From Bacteroidota bacterium (GTDB lineage Bacteria > Bacteroidota > Bacteroidia > JACPRZ01): a stretch of DNA of 48,635 bases. The position numbers and the translations under genes are program-made. How positions within the stretch are numbered: the stretch's first letter is position 1; each line of letters starts with the position of its first letter. Shown here in pieces: positions 1 to 10,300 of this stretch. The stretch is from contig JACPRZ010000053.1 in the NCBI GenBank assembly GCA_016193485.1, forward strand, positions 1-48,635, given 5' to 3'. The notes beneath the pieces were generated by a model that was given only the letters and a program-made list of their open reading frames with translations, was not told the DNA's origin and ran no database searches.

Positions 1-3000
1 ATAGGATGGATTCTGCAGGTAAACAGGGGGGGTACCATCTCCGAAATCCCATGTCCATGAAATCAGGGTATCGGTCTGGGAGGACATATCGGTAAACTGG
101 GTGATTTCCTGTTCACAAACTGATGTTGCGCTGAAAAAAGCGACCGGTACGATGTACGATTCAACTGATTTTTTAATCGTATCCGAACAGCCGCTGCCGG
201 AAAATGTAATAAGTTCAACCTGGTAAATACCGTCACTCGCATAGGTGTGTTGAGGGCTTTGAGTATTATCAAAAGGCGATGCATCGCCAAAATCCCACTG
301 CCAGCCGGTAATAATATCATTGTTCACGGTTGAAATATCGGTAAAAACGGTAATGAATCCTTCGCAGGCGGGAACAAAAGTAAAATCAGCGGTCGGGGCA
401 GGGTAGATGATGATGTTTTTCTTTACCGTGTCAAAACAATTTTTATCTGTCATGGCAAGGAGCGTCACGAGATATGTTCCGTCTCCGGCATAAAGGTGGG
501 TGGTATTGCAGGACATGGAAGTGTCAAAATCGCCAAAGTCCCACACACACCCTGCGATGGAACCGGATGAAACGGTTGAAGCGCTGGTGAAAACAGCCGG
601 TGAGGTTTCGCACACATTGACCGGTGTGAAATCAGGAACCGGGTTGGGGCTGACGGTAACGGTATAGGAAATGGAGTCCTTACAACCGTTTGACGAGGTA
701 ACCAGTAATTCAACATTATAGGAATTCACTGCGGAATATGTATGAAAGGTGTTGGCAGTAGCCGCGGACGAAGCATCACCGAAATCCCATATCCATGTAA
801 CAATATTATCATTTTGGATTGATGAGGCATCTGTAAATGTATTCGGCTGCCCGAAACAGGCATTGGTAAAAGTGAAATCAGCATTCGGCAGAGGGAAAAT
901 ATTTACTGCTTTTATTGCGGTATCCTGGCAATTATTGTTTGAAGTGACCACAAGTTGTACATTAAAATTTCCGGGAGAAGCATATTGATAAACCGGATTT
1001 TGAAGAACCGAATTTCCGATTCCGTCACCGAAATTCCATTGCCAGGTAGAAATTGTACCACCGGATATTGTTGAGACATCCGAAAAAATTGAAGGATTGT
1101 TGAGACAAACATCAGCAATGGTAAAACCTGCAACCGGTTCAGGCGATACTACAATATTGCGCATAACCGTGTCAAGACAATTATAGTTTGAGAGTGCCGC
1201 AAGCGTTACAAGATAAGTCCCCGGGTTTGCGTAAATATGTGACGGACTTGTAAGAAACGAAGTTCCTCCGTCACCGAAATCCCATCCGTAAGTAACCGTT
1301 CCGCTAAGGATTGTAGATGTATTGGTAAATGTACCTGCCTGGTCAAGGCAGATGTACCCGCTGTTGGTGATTGTAAATGACGCGGCAGGAACCGGGTACA
1401 CCGTTACTGGTTGTGTTGCGGTATTAACGCAACCGTTATCAGAAGTTGCGGTAAGGGTAACTGAGTAGGTGTTAGGCGCAGTGTAAAAGTGAGATGGATT
1501 CTGCAACGTTGACGTTGAAGCATCACCGAAATTCCACAGGTAAGTGACCGTCCCGCCTGAAATTGTTGTTATGTTATTGAATTGCACGGTATCATAACCG
1601 CATACATTCGAAGTGGTAAATCCGGCAACCGGATAAGGTCCGACCGTGATGGCGGTGTTGTAAGCGGCAATACATCCGCTGTCGGAAGTCACGGTCAGGG
1701 TAACGTTAAAAGTACCCGGTGAGGTATAAATGTGCGTAGGAGATTGCAACGTGCTTGTACCGGCATCACCGAAATCCCAGTTATTAGCGACAATCTGCCC
1801 GGGAGGGGTAATGGTTGAAGTGTTAGTGAAAGAAGCGGTGCCGTTAGCACAGATATTGCTGAAAGTGAATCCCGGGACGGGTACTATTTTTACCGGTTGG
1901 TCGGGATTGACGGTTATTGCCGCTTCAGTACAGATGAAAAAACTGGAAGTTCCGTTCTGACCGGCAGTTTCACCTGATTGGGGTCCCACACCGGGCTGGC
2001 CCCCGGCCACATCGGTTGTCCCGGAGAAGTTATTTGTTTTTGAATAACAGATTTTGATTCTTCCACCGCCACCGCCACCGCCTCCTTCTTTGGTATCGCT
2101 GTCACCGCCCCTGCCGCCACGGGCTATCAGTTGTCCGTTGCCGCTGGCATAGTCGCACTGGATTAAAATTCCCCCCCCTGCACCGCCTCCTGCGGCTTCG
2201 GATGTATTGCCGCAACAGCAGTTGGCTGCATTTTGCCCGTTCATGGTAATGGTGCCGGTAACCGAAATGAAGTCAGCCACTAATTTTACCGCACCGCCAC
2301 CGGCTGCTGAAGGAGAACAGTCAGACCCCCCCCCACCTGATCCCATGTCAATATCGGTGCCTGAAGTTGTGCCGTAAGGTGCAGGAAATCCTCCGCCACC
2401 GCTGCCGCCCGAGCCGCCATAACTGCCACCGCTGCCGCCAACACCCCCTCCTCCGTTAACCCCTGAACCGGGTCCCGATTGGGGTCCGTAACCGGCATTA
2501 TTGCCGGTTATTGTTCCTGCCATGGTGATTTTAAGGGCGTTCAGTTCAAGGATGGAACCGCTGGAAACAGTGATCACAGCCCCCCCCTGAATATCAATCT
2601 CATCATAAGTTTGTACACCGCTCATCGAGGTAGAAGAGGTTACGGTAAGCACATTCTGAAAAATGGATGCGCAGTTCTGTGCCGGGAAAGCCGATGTGTT
2701 TCCGAAAAACATATATATCTGGGTTACCCCGTTTGCGGGCAGTGAAGGCAGTTTTACCCATATCAGCGTATTTGGGGTATTCACCCCGCTTTCAAAACAA
2801 TAGTCGAGCAGGTTGGGGTTGCAGAATCCGTCCTTAAAGCGGATGTCCGAGCCGCTTGCATTCATTTTGCCGGCAGAAATCAATGCCTGGGTGTTAACTT
2901 CGATAAGATACCCGCGGTTTGTGTATGTGACAGCGCAGCAGGTATTATCAATAGTGATGAGTGAATAATAATCCCATCCCGGAAGATCGCAGCAGGAACC

Positions 3001-3078
3001 CTGCGGATAGAGCGACACCGGTTGGGTGAGAAAAGTCAGAAATAAGATGATAAAACCAGGAACCCTTTTGTTTCCCAT
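1..3078 (-). CDS. DUF2341/PKD-repeat secreted adhesin, C-terminus beyond window
   Basis: Open reading frame running off the left edge; the frame at the ATG (3078) matches the frame of the PKD motifs at 1779 and at 45, so the gene looks intact as far as it is visible (1026 codons). The first ~26 residues are a signal peptide (MGNKRVPGF followed by a hydrophobic stretch). A DUF2341-like domain follows at about residues 30-130 (PGWDYYSLITIDNT, later DIRFKDGF). Residues ~190-350 are extremely Gly-rich, as in Gly-rich adhesins. From ~390 onward there are eight PKD modules with W[DN]FGD cores spaced about 250 nt apart. Such proteins in Bacteroidota are exported by the type IX system and act at the cell surface; the sorting domain would lie outside the window. 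The ligand is unknown. Same strand as the adhesin at 7313-12706, and probably the same functional class. Confidence 0.85.
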   Translation of the reverse strand, partial: MGNKRVPGFIILFLTFLTQPVSLYPQGSCCDLPGWDYYSLITIDNTCCAVTYTNRGYLIEVNTQALISAGKMNASGSDIRFKDGFCNPNLLDYCFESGVNTPNTLIWVKLPSLPANGVTQIYMFFGNTSAFPAQNCASIFQNVLTVTSSTSMSGVQTYDEIDIQGGAVITVSSGSILELNALKITMAGTITGNNAGYGPQSGPGSGVNGGGGVGGSGGSYGGSGGSGGGGFPAPYGTTSGTDIDMGSGGGGSDCSPSAAGGGAVKLVADFISVTGTITMNGQNAANCCCGNTSEAAGGGAGGGILIQCDYASGNGQLIARGGRGGDSDTKEGGGGGGGGRIKICYSKTNNFSGTTDVAGGQPGVGPQSGETAGQNGTSSFFICTEAAITVNPDQPVKIVPVPGFTFSNICANGTASFTNTSTITPPGQIVANNWDFGDAGTSTLQSPTHIYTSPGTFNVTLTVTSDSGCIAAYNTAITVGPYPVAGFTTSNVCGYDTVQFNNITTISGGTVTYLWNFGDASTSTLQNPSHFYTAPNTYSVTLTATSDNGCVNTATQPVTVYPVPAASFTITNSGYICLDQAGTFTNTSTILSGTVTYGWDFGDGGTSFLTSPSHIYANPGTYLVTLAALSNYNCLDTVMRNIVVSPEPVAGFTIADVCLNNPSIFSDVSTISGGTISTWQWNFGDGIGNSVLQNPVYQYASPGNFNVQLVVTSNNNCQDTAIKAVNIFPLPNADFTFTNACFGQPNTFTDASSIQNDNIVTWIWDFGDASSAATANTFHTYSAVNSYNVELLVTSSNGCKDSISYTVTVSPNPVPDFTPVNVCETSPAVFTSASTVSSGSIAGCVWDFGDFDTSMSCNTTHLYAGDGTYLVTLLAMTDKNCFDTVKKNIIIYPAPTADFTFVPACEGFITVFTDISTVNNDIITGWQWDFGDASPFDNTQSPQHTYASDGIYQVELITFSGSGCSDTIKKSVESYIVPVAFFSATSVCEQEITQFTDMSSQTDTLISWTWDFGDGTPPVYLQNPSY

Positions 3079-3146
3079 TTAAAGTGTGTTTATGGTTCAG
3101 GGTATAGACGCAAATTCGGGCTGTAAAGTTCGGAAAAAGTAATGAA

Positions 3147-4898
3147 TTACACAAATACAAACTGAAGGTCATATAACTTGCGGTAAAGGCCATTCCGGTC
3201 AACCAATTCTTCATGGGTCCCGCATTCAATGATTTTCCCTTTATCCAGCACTAAAATTTTATCAACCTGCCGTATTGTGGAAAGGCGGTGGGCAATGATT
3301 ATTGAGGTGCGGTTCCGGATGAGGTGAAATGTCGCTTTCCTGATCAACTGCTCGGTCTCTGAGTCCACCGAGGATGTAGCTTCATCCAGAATCAGTATAT
3401 CCGGGTTGTGAACATAAGCCCGCAGGAATGATACCAGTTGCCGCTGTCCTGCCGACAGCATAGTCCCCCCCTCACGCACATTAAAGTCCCACTTGCCGGG
3501 CAATTTTTCAATGAACCCCTGAATACCGATGGACTCCGCGGCTCTTTCCACATCCTGCAGGGATATAGAAGGATCGCGCAAGGTAACATTATTAAGAGCG
3601 GAATCCGAGAAAAGGAAAACATTCTGGGATACGACAGCCATTTTTTTTCTCAGCCAGGTGACACTATATTCTTTCAGGTCTTTTCCGTCAACAAGCACCT
3701 CTCCTGTATTATAATCATAAAAGCCGGCCAAAAGGTTTATTATGGTTGTCTTTCCTGAACCGGTCGGTCCAACCAGGGCGATTTTTTCACCCGGATTGAT
3801 AGAAAATGAAATGTCCCTGAGCACCGGATTTTCCGGATTATATCCGAAACTGATATTCCGGAATTCCAAACTGCCTTTAAAATCATGCGGGATATGCGAA
3901 CCGGATCCGGGAACAGCATCCTTTTGATCAAGCAAATTTACTATCCGCTCCGATGCCACAATTCCCATCTGCAGGGTGTTGAATTTATCGGCTAATTGCC
4001 TCAGCGGCCTGAAAAGCATATAAATGTACAGGATGAATGAAATAATTTTTCCCATCGTAAAATGACCTTCCAGGACACCTTTTGTGCCCCACCAGACCAG
4101 GATACCGATTGAGGCGGCTGCAAGAATTTCCACTACCGGAAAAAAAACCGAATAGTAGAAAATAGACCTGATATGCGCCTGCCGGTGATCCCTGTTCAGG
4201 AATGTAAACTTTTCATATTCTTCTTTTTCCCGGTTAAATATTTGTACGATACCCATGCCGGTAAGATGTTCCTGTACAAAGACATTAAGGCGGGCTACCT
4301 GGTTCCTGACATCCTGAAAGGCATTCCGGACAGCGTTTTTAAATAACCACGTTGCAACAGCCATAAGGGGCAAAACGGATAAACTCAAGAGGGTAAGTTC
4401 CCAGTCAATATAAACCATTATGGATACAATGATGATGATCTGGAATAAATCACCGGCAATAATGAGAATACCGTCTGCGAATATATCAGCAATGACTTCA
4501 ATATCCGAGATAACCCGTGTAACAAGAGCGCCTACCGGGGTCTTATCAAAAAATTGTATTTTGAAACGGCTCAGATGCGAACAAAGCGATATGCGCAGGT
4601 CATGAATTACGTTCTGCCCCAGCAAACCGGTATAATATTCTTCTGCTGCGACCAGCATTGTTTCAATGGCAATAACCGTAAAAATTATTCCGGCCATCCA
4701 TAAAAGCAATTCACCATTATTTTTCAGAATTGCATTATCTACGGTATATTGGATAAGCCAGGGCCTGACAGGGGATATAAATCCGACAAGAATGATTGCC
4801 GCTAAGCCGGTATATAAGACCTTTTTATAGGGCAGTGCAAAGACCAGCATCCTCCTGAGAACACGAAAGTCAAATATTTCTCCTATTGAAGAAGTCAT
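3147..4898 (-). CDS. ABC exporter, fused permease and ATPase (MsbA/MdlB-like)
   Basis: A 583-residue half-transporter with the usual exporter layout: six-helix transmembrane domain (residues ~15-310), then a nucleotide-binding domain. Walker A GPTGSGKTT lies near residue 370, followed by the Q-loop (SQNVFLF), signature LSAGQRQL, Walker B ILILDEATSSVD and the H-loop IIAHRLSTI. It probably works as a homodimer in the inner membrane. The family exports lipids, peptides or drugs, and the substrate cannot be told from sequence. The signature is LSAGQ rather than LSGGQ, a tolerated variant. It stands between a PKD adhesin and a signalling phosphatase on the same strand, with gaps of 68 and 149 nt, so operon membership is uncertain. 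The ATG at 4898 gives a normal family length. Confidence 0.93.
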   Translation of the reverse strand: MTSSIGEIFDFRVLRRMLVFALPYKKVLYTGLAAIILVGFISPVRPWLIQYTVDNAILKNNGELLLWMAGIIFTVIAIETMLVAAEEYYTGLLGQNVIHDLRISLCSHLSRFKIQFFDKTPVGALVTRVISDIEVIADIFADGILIIAGDLFQIIIIVSIMVYIDWELTLLSLSVLPLMAVATWLFKNAVRNAFQDVRNQVARLNVFVQEHLTGMGIVQIFNREKEEYEKFTFLNRDHRQAHIRSIFYYSVFFPVVEILAAASIGILVWWGTKGVLEGHFTMGKIISFILYIYMLFRPLRQLADKFNTLQMGIVASERIVNLLDQKDAVPGSGSHIPHDFKGSLEFRNISFGYNPENPVLRDISFSINPGEKIALVGPTGSGKTTIINLLAGFYDYNTGEVLVDGKDLKEYSVTWLRKKMAVVSQNVFLFSDSALNNVTLRDPSISLQDVERAAESIGIQGFIEKLPGKWDFNVREGGTMLSAGQRQLVSFLRAYVHNPDILILDEATSSVDSETEQLIRKATFHLIRNRTSIIIAHRLSTIRQVDKILVLDKGKIIECGTHEELVDRNGLYRKLYDLQFVFV

Positions 4899-4946
4899 TA
4901 TTTAATGATTGTTTGCGTCAGTTATGGGGGGGGTGTCGTTGGAAAC

Positions 4947-4982
4947 TTATACTCTTATCCCAATCACCGTTACATCATCCTG
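4947..4982 (-). pseudogene. Orphan 3' tail of a second SpoIIE-type phosphatase gene
   Basis: Read on the minus strand, these bases encode QDDVTVIGIRV followed by a TAA stop, nearly the same as the last residues of the neighbouring intact phosphatase (TDDVTVIGIRI, stop at 5048). Nothing upstream continues the frame into a phosphatase; instead a tandem palindrome (4979-5040) intervenes. It is best read as what remains of a deleted paralogue or of a partial duplication of the neighbour. No function is expected. Confidence 0.6.
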
Positions 4983-5040
4983 ACGCTCCCTTCGCTCGGT
5001 CAGGATAAATGCCTGACGCTCCCTTCGCTCGGTCAGGATA
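4979..5040. repeat. Two tandem copies of a palindromic intergenic element
   Basis: A unit of about 32 bases occurs twice head to tail. Each copy has CCTGAC and GTCAGG arms around a loop containing CTCCCTTCGCTCG, so each can fold into a hairpin. The pair lies between the stop of the SpoIIE phosphatase gene and its orphan tail copy. It looks like a small interspersed (REP-like) element and might also act as a transcription terminator, although there is no T-run after either hairpin. Confidence 0.75.
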
Positions 5041-5047
5041 AATACAG

Positions 5048-7258
5048 TTAAATTCTTATACCTATTACAGTAACATCGTCCGTTTGTTCTCCTGAACCTT
5101 TCCAGTTTTCAAATGTATCCCGCAGTTTTTCATGTTGTCGTGATACAGGGATATTCTGCATTGAAAGAAGCAGTTCCCTGAAATTTCTTTTTGAAAACTT
5201 TTTGTTTTCCTCACCTCCAAACTGATCAAAAAGGCCATCCGTGAGCAGGTAAATACGATCACCGGCCTGCAGGGAAATATTCTGGCATAAGAATTCCATG
5301 TTGCGATGCCTGATTCCCCCGATCCCGCTCCGGGCAGGTTTATACTCTGACAGTTCACCGTTGTGAAGCAGGAATAATGGGAGGTTGGCACCGGAAAATG
5401 ACAATACCCCCCCCGGATTGAACTTCACCAGGGAAATATCCAATCCGTCTTTTACATCGCCTGATTCATCGGTATGGAGAATTCTCCGTATCCGCGCATC
5501 AAGTTCTTCAAGTATTCGGGCAGGAGTGGTATCCGGTGATTCCCTGACGATATGAGTCAGTTGGTCATTTGCAACCATGCTCATAAGCGCACCCGGCACT
5601 CCGTGGCCGGTGCAGTCGCAGCAGGCTAAAATAACCGAAGACGAGAAGGCGGGATGGAGAGAAAACGGGATATTCTCCTTCTTCTCGTTTTCTTCCTGTC
5701 CCGTTTTCCCGTTTTCAATTTTTGCTATCCAATAAAAATCTCCGCTCACTATATCTCTGGGCCTGTAAAAAATAAATGAATCCGGTAAAAGGGCACTGAA
5801 TTCTTCTTCTGACGGAAGGATCACTCTTTGTATCCTGCTCGCATAGTGAATGCTGTCGGTTATATCTTTGTTTTTTTCCTGGATCAACTGCTTTTGTCCG
5901 GTAATTTCCCTGTTTGCCTGTTCAAGAACGGAATTCTGGTTCTGGATAATATTTTTCTGCTTCGAAATAATCCTGAACCGGGTATAGAGGTAAAAGGAAA
6001 AGATGACGGCAAGAAGGAGGATAATGACTGTCGAAATAAGAATAATATTTTTCCTTCTTGCTTCTTCCTCCGCCAGTAGACGTTCCTTTTCCTGTCCTGC
6101 TTTCTGTTCCGTGAGTTTTTTATCATATTCGAATTTGGCCTCCGCTTTGGCAAGCGACTTCAGGTTCTCTTCATTGAGAATGCTGTCGTTTAATTTTTTA
6201 AACAGATGAAAATTCCGGAATGCCTTTTGCCACCACGCGGAAGAAGACAAAGAATTTATGGCCATCGCAGTATCGGCATAAGCGATGATTTCATAAATGT
6301 GCGCGGTTTCTTTCTTGGCTCCCATCTCCCTTGCCATTGCAGCGGCCTGGTAAAGCACTTCAAGGGCAGAATCGGGCTTGTTGATGTCAACATATTCCTG
6401 GCCTAATGAAAGAAGAGTATAGGCGACACCCCAGTTGTTTCCTGTTTTTTTGTGAAGTTCAAGGGCTTTTTTCAGGTAACTGACAGTCAATAAGTGATTA
6501 TTGATAAGCGCGTAAAGCGTACCGATATTTGTATAGCAGGATGCTATCCTGCGGTTATCGTGGATTTTTTCGGCAATTTTCAGCGCTTTGAAATAGTAAT
6601 CCATCGCCTTTGATATCAATTCGCCTTCATTGCCGTTTTTTGACATCTCCTTGTATATGTTCCCGATATTAATGTAGGTGTTTGCCACATCGGTTCCCAT
6701 GGGCGCTGCTTTATCAAAAAGCGATAACGCCTTGAAAAAAAATTCAAGGGATTTTTCATTGTTCTTTTCCCTGCCGAATATGTTTCCCGCATTCGCATAG
6801 GTTCGCGCAAGGTCAATAAAGAGTCCCTTATCGCCAGGATTGATTTTACACAAATCTTCAAAAAGCGAGATGGCCTTAAAAAAATAATCGAGGGCTGGCG
6901 GATGTTCCCCTTTGATATAATAACAGACGGCCATGGACTGATGGGCTAATGCCCATTCTTTATTCAGGAGGTAATTATCTTCCGGTTGCCTCATTGTGCG
7001 GCAAAGTTCAAGCGCTTTCCATGCATATTCCAGTCCCTTATCGGGCTGGGTGGTGTAGAAGAGGCGGGCAAGGCGGTTCAATGTTTTCAACCGGATGGTA
7101 TCATGTACGCGGTCGTTCAGGATACCTGATAACGAATCAATCTGCTTCTGTTGGATTGTTGTCTGGGCAGGAGATTCTTTAGAGGCCGCAACTGTAATGA
7201 CCAGTGAAATGAGGAGAAGAAGGGAAAATTTTTCAGGGAAGAAAATAGGGCGGTGCAT
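5048..7258 (-). CDS. TPR-repeat membrane protein with SpoIIE (PP2C-type) phosphatase domain
   Basis: The start is taken at MHRPIFF (7258) because a TACATTTG promoter box lies at 7276-7283, which makes the ATG ten codons upstream unlikely. A signal peptide is followed by several tetratricopeptide repeats (residues ~40-370, e.g. ANTYINIGNIY, ASCYTNIGTLYA), a transmembrane helix (IILISTVIILLLAVIFSFYL), a coiled coil, and a C-terminal SpoIIE domain (PRDIVSGDFYW, ILACCDCTGHGVPGA, ending DDVTVIGIRI). The family consists of serine/threonine phosphatases that relay signals, here probably from a periplasmic TPR sensor. Residues ~513-540 form an unusual Lys/Glu/Ser-rich insertion between the first two phosphatase motifs, encoded by a stretch with inverted repeats at 5661-5708. 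Confidence 0.9.
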   Translation of the reverse strand: MHRPIFFPEKFSLLLLISLVITVAASKESPAQTTIQQKQIDSLSGILNDRVHDTIRLKTLNRLARLFYTTQPDKGLEYAWKALELCRTMRQPEDNYLLNKEWALAHQSMAVCYYIKGEHPPALDYFFKAISLFEDLCKINPGDKGLFIDLARTYANAGNIFGREKNNEKSLEFFFKALSLFDKAAPMGTDVANTYINIGNIYKEMSKNGNEGELISKAMDYYFKALKIAEKIHDNRRIASCYTNIGTLYALINNHLLTVSYLKKALELHKKTGNNWGVAYTLLSLGQEYVDINKPDSALEVLYQAAAMAREMGAKKETAHIYEIIAYADTAMAINSLSSSAWWQKAFRNFHLFKKLNDSILNEENLKSLAKAEAKFEYDKKLTEQKAGQEKERLLAEEEARRKNIILISTVIILLLAVIFSFYLYTRFRIISKQKNIIQNQNSVLEQANREITGQKQLIQEKNKDITDSIHYASRIQRVILPSEEEFSALLPDSFIFYRPRDIVSGDFYWIAKIENGKTGQEENEKKENIPFSLHPAFSSSVILACCDCTGHGVPGALMSMVANDQLTHIVRESPDTTPARILEELDARIRRILHTDESGDVKDGLDISLVKFNPGGVLSFSGANLPLFLLHNGELSEYKPARSGIGGIRHRNMEFLCQNISLQAGDRIYLLTDGLFDQFGGEENKKFSKRNFRELLLSMQNIPVSRQHEKLRDTFENWKGSGEQTDDVTVIGIRI

Positions 7259-7275
7259 ATAGATAATAATCCCGG

Positions 7276-7283
7276 CAAATGTA
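7276..7283 (-). promoter_or_regulatory. Bacteroidota -7 box (TACATTTG) of the SpoIIE phosphatase gene
   Basis: The minus strand reads TACATTTG here, matching the TAnnTTTG consensus of the primary Bacteroidota sigma factor, about 18 nt before the ATG at 7258. No clear TTTG box is visible at the -33 position, so this rests on the -7 motif and its location alone. Confidence 0.45.
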
Positions 7284-7312
7284 CGCAATACACTCCACCT
7301 GTTTTACCGGAT

Positions 7313-10300
7313 TCACCGTAACAACGTCACCTCACCCCACATCTCATAGAACTTCTGATCTTCCGTGGTTGCATGCACAACCCAGACATAGACACCGATG
7401 GGCTGATCTTTCCCGCTGCGCCTGCCATCCCATCCATTCGCCTGTTTATCGGCAGTGAAGATAATTTCCCCCCATTCGTTGTAGAGGATAAATTCAAGTT
7501 TTTTATAGGGACCTCCCTCCACAAATAAAATATCGTTCTGCCCATCGCCATTGGGAGAAAAAGCGGTAGGAACAAGGGGGGGGAGTCGGACAATGATGGA
7601 ATCAGAGGCCGTATCGCGGCAGCCGTATTCATTTACCACTTCAAGGGATACACTGAAGACGCCACCGGTATCATAGGCGTATTCCGGATATTGTACCTGT
7701 GCGCTGTCGCCATTACCAAATGACCACAACCATCCGAAAATGGCAACCGTATCGGGTACAGATGTGGAACCGGCCGAAAGATCGGTAAGTACAACGGGTT
7801 CGTCAACATTGACAATATGGTTTGAAACGGTAAACGCAGAAATGGGTAAAGGCCTAACGTAAATAATTTTGATCATTGTATCAGAGCATCCTTTATCGCT
7901 ACTCACAATAAGAGTCACCCCGTAATTTCCCCATGCAGAGTAAGGGTGAGACGGATTCACAGCCATTGAGGAATTTCCGTTACCGAATAACCAGTTCTGG
8001 GAAATTATGGTATCGGGCGGGGCTACAGTTGAAGCGTTAGTAAACCATGCCGTATCATAAACGCAGAGTTCATTATTAAACGTAAAATCTGAAACGGGTA
8101 ATGGATGAAGGGTAACGGTTTTTAAAAGGGTATCATAACATCCGTTATCGGCTGATACAATCAGGGTTACATCGTATGACCCGGTGGTATCGTACGCATG
8201 AGGGGGGGGTATTTGAACGGAATCGGTTGTCCCGTCACCAAAATCCCAGTACCACCCTGTGATGCTGCCCGGTGTATAGGTAGTATCAAAATATGAACTG
8301 TCGGAGAAGATAAAAATATCCGGGGGGCAGCCGTTACTGGCTGAAGCAAAAGTAAATGCAGCCACCGGTGCCGGGGATACATTAAGGTCTTGAACCGCAG
8401 TGTCGGCACACCCGTAACCGGATGTGACAATAAGGGTAACCTGGTACGATCCACCGGCAGGATAAAGATGAACCGGGTCCTGAACGGACGAAGTTAAACT
8501 GTCGCCAAAATCCCATGACCATGAAACGATAGAACCGGATCCGACAGCGGACAGATCAGTAAACATGGCTGAATCCACAAAGCATTGCGCGGTGCTGCTG
8601 AATGCGGCAGCAGGCAGGGGGTAAATATTTACCTGTTTTACCAGCGTATCGGTACAGCCGTTGGAACCATTTGCAATGAGTTGAACATCAAAAGCGCCCC
8701 ATCCCAGAAACACATGCACCGGATTGGCAGAAGTATCAGGCGGAGCGCCATCATCGAAGTCCCATGTGTGAGAAAAAATATTCGTAAAAGAAGAATCAAT
8801 GAAAACAACGGTATCATTTTCACATACCGGAGTAAATGAAAACCCCGCGGTGATACCGGATGTGACAATATCTGATACGGTATCGCTGCAACCGGCATCG
8901 GTTGTAACTTCAAGCGTTACATTAAAAGAACCACCGGACGGATAAGCATGCACGGGATCCCTTAGTAAGGAACTGTCCCCATCCCCGAAATTCCATAGAA
9001 AGGAAATTATTGAATCGGCAGGAACCTCTGAAGTTGAAATAAAAACTGCGGAATCATCAACGCAAGGGGGGGGTATATTGAAGGAAGCGGCCGGCAGAGG
9101 GTGGATGATCACAGGATTTACAGCCGTATCGGTGCAACCGCTAAGGGAAGTTACAATGAGTACAACATTAAAAGTATCCCAGTTTGAGAAAAGATGCACC
9201 GGGTTTTGCAGAGAATCAGCCGGAGCGCTGTCGTTGAAATTCCAGTTCCATGCAATTAAATTTCCGCCTGAAGTATCCGTAAAAACAATTGTATCGTCAA
9301 GGCATGTTCCGGTAAACGTGAAACCGGCTGTAGGGCCAGGTATAATGATCAGCGTGACCGAGTCCTTCTTTGCCTGGCAAATACCCTGATCCGTGGAAGT
9401 GAACAAAAGGTTTACAGAACCGGAAGTAATATCAAGGGGCCCGAAGATATAATAAACATCGGGAGTAGAATCATCGGGTGAAAATAATCCGTCACCACCG
9501 GTTGACCATTTGCCCTGCGACAGGTTCTGGAAAATAACGGAAAGTTGAACCCCGTTTTCAGATGGGCAGAAAGTATCTTTTTGCGCTGAAACCGATACCG
9601 ACATGGAATCAAGAATGTAAAGAATAAGTGAATCCTTCTTTGGCAGGCAGCCGCCATTCCCCGTTGTTTCAAGGATGAATATCAAAGAATCCGACAACTT
9701 GTCGGAAGCAGCGATAAGATAATTTGTTATAACTGAAGAATCACCCGGAACAAATGAACCGCTTCCTGTGGTTGTCCATACTCCGCCCGCAGCGATTGTC
9801 ATGGATCCATTGAGGGTTATGACTGAATCCTCCCGGCAAACGGTAATATCGGAACCGGCATTAACGGCAATTGAATCGGGAGTATACGTTATAGAAAGAT
9901 TATCAGTTCCTGCCGGGCAAATTGAGTATCCGCCATAAGTCGTAAGGATGATCAGGACATTTCCGTTGAGAATATCAGCAGCAGAAGGGGAATAGGTCAC
10001 ATTGGTAAGAGTTGAGTCATCCGGGAGAAAAGCGCCTGTTCCCGATGAAGACCAAACCCCCCCCGTTGCATTATTAACAGCGCCATTCAGGATGCCGTCA
10101 GGGATGGTGGCGCAAACCGAAATACCGCTTCCTGCCGATGCAATGGGTATCGGTTCAATGCGGACAATAATACTGTCTGTTGCAGTTATACAGCCGCCTG
10201 CTGTGGTTATTTTCAGGATCATGGTATCGGCTGCCGAATCTGAAGATGAGAAGTAATAAACCGGTGTTAAAGATAAAGAATCAGGTAAAAAGGTCCCCGT

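Noticed and set aside
26..32. G/C runs as phase-variation switches
   Set aside because: All runs checked keep the gene in frame and lie in housekeeping as well as surface genes; without read-level length variation there is no support for switching.
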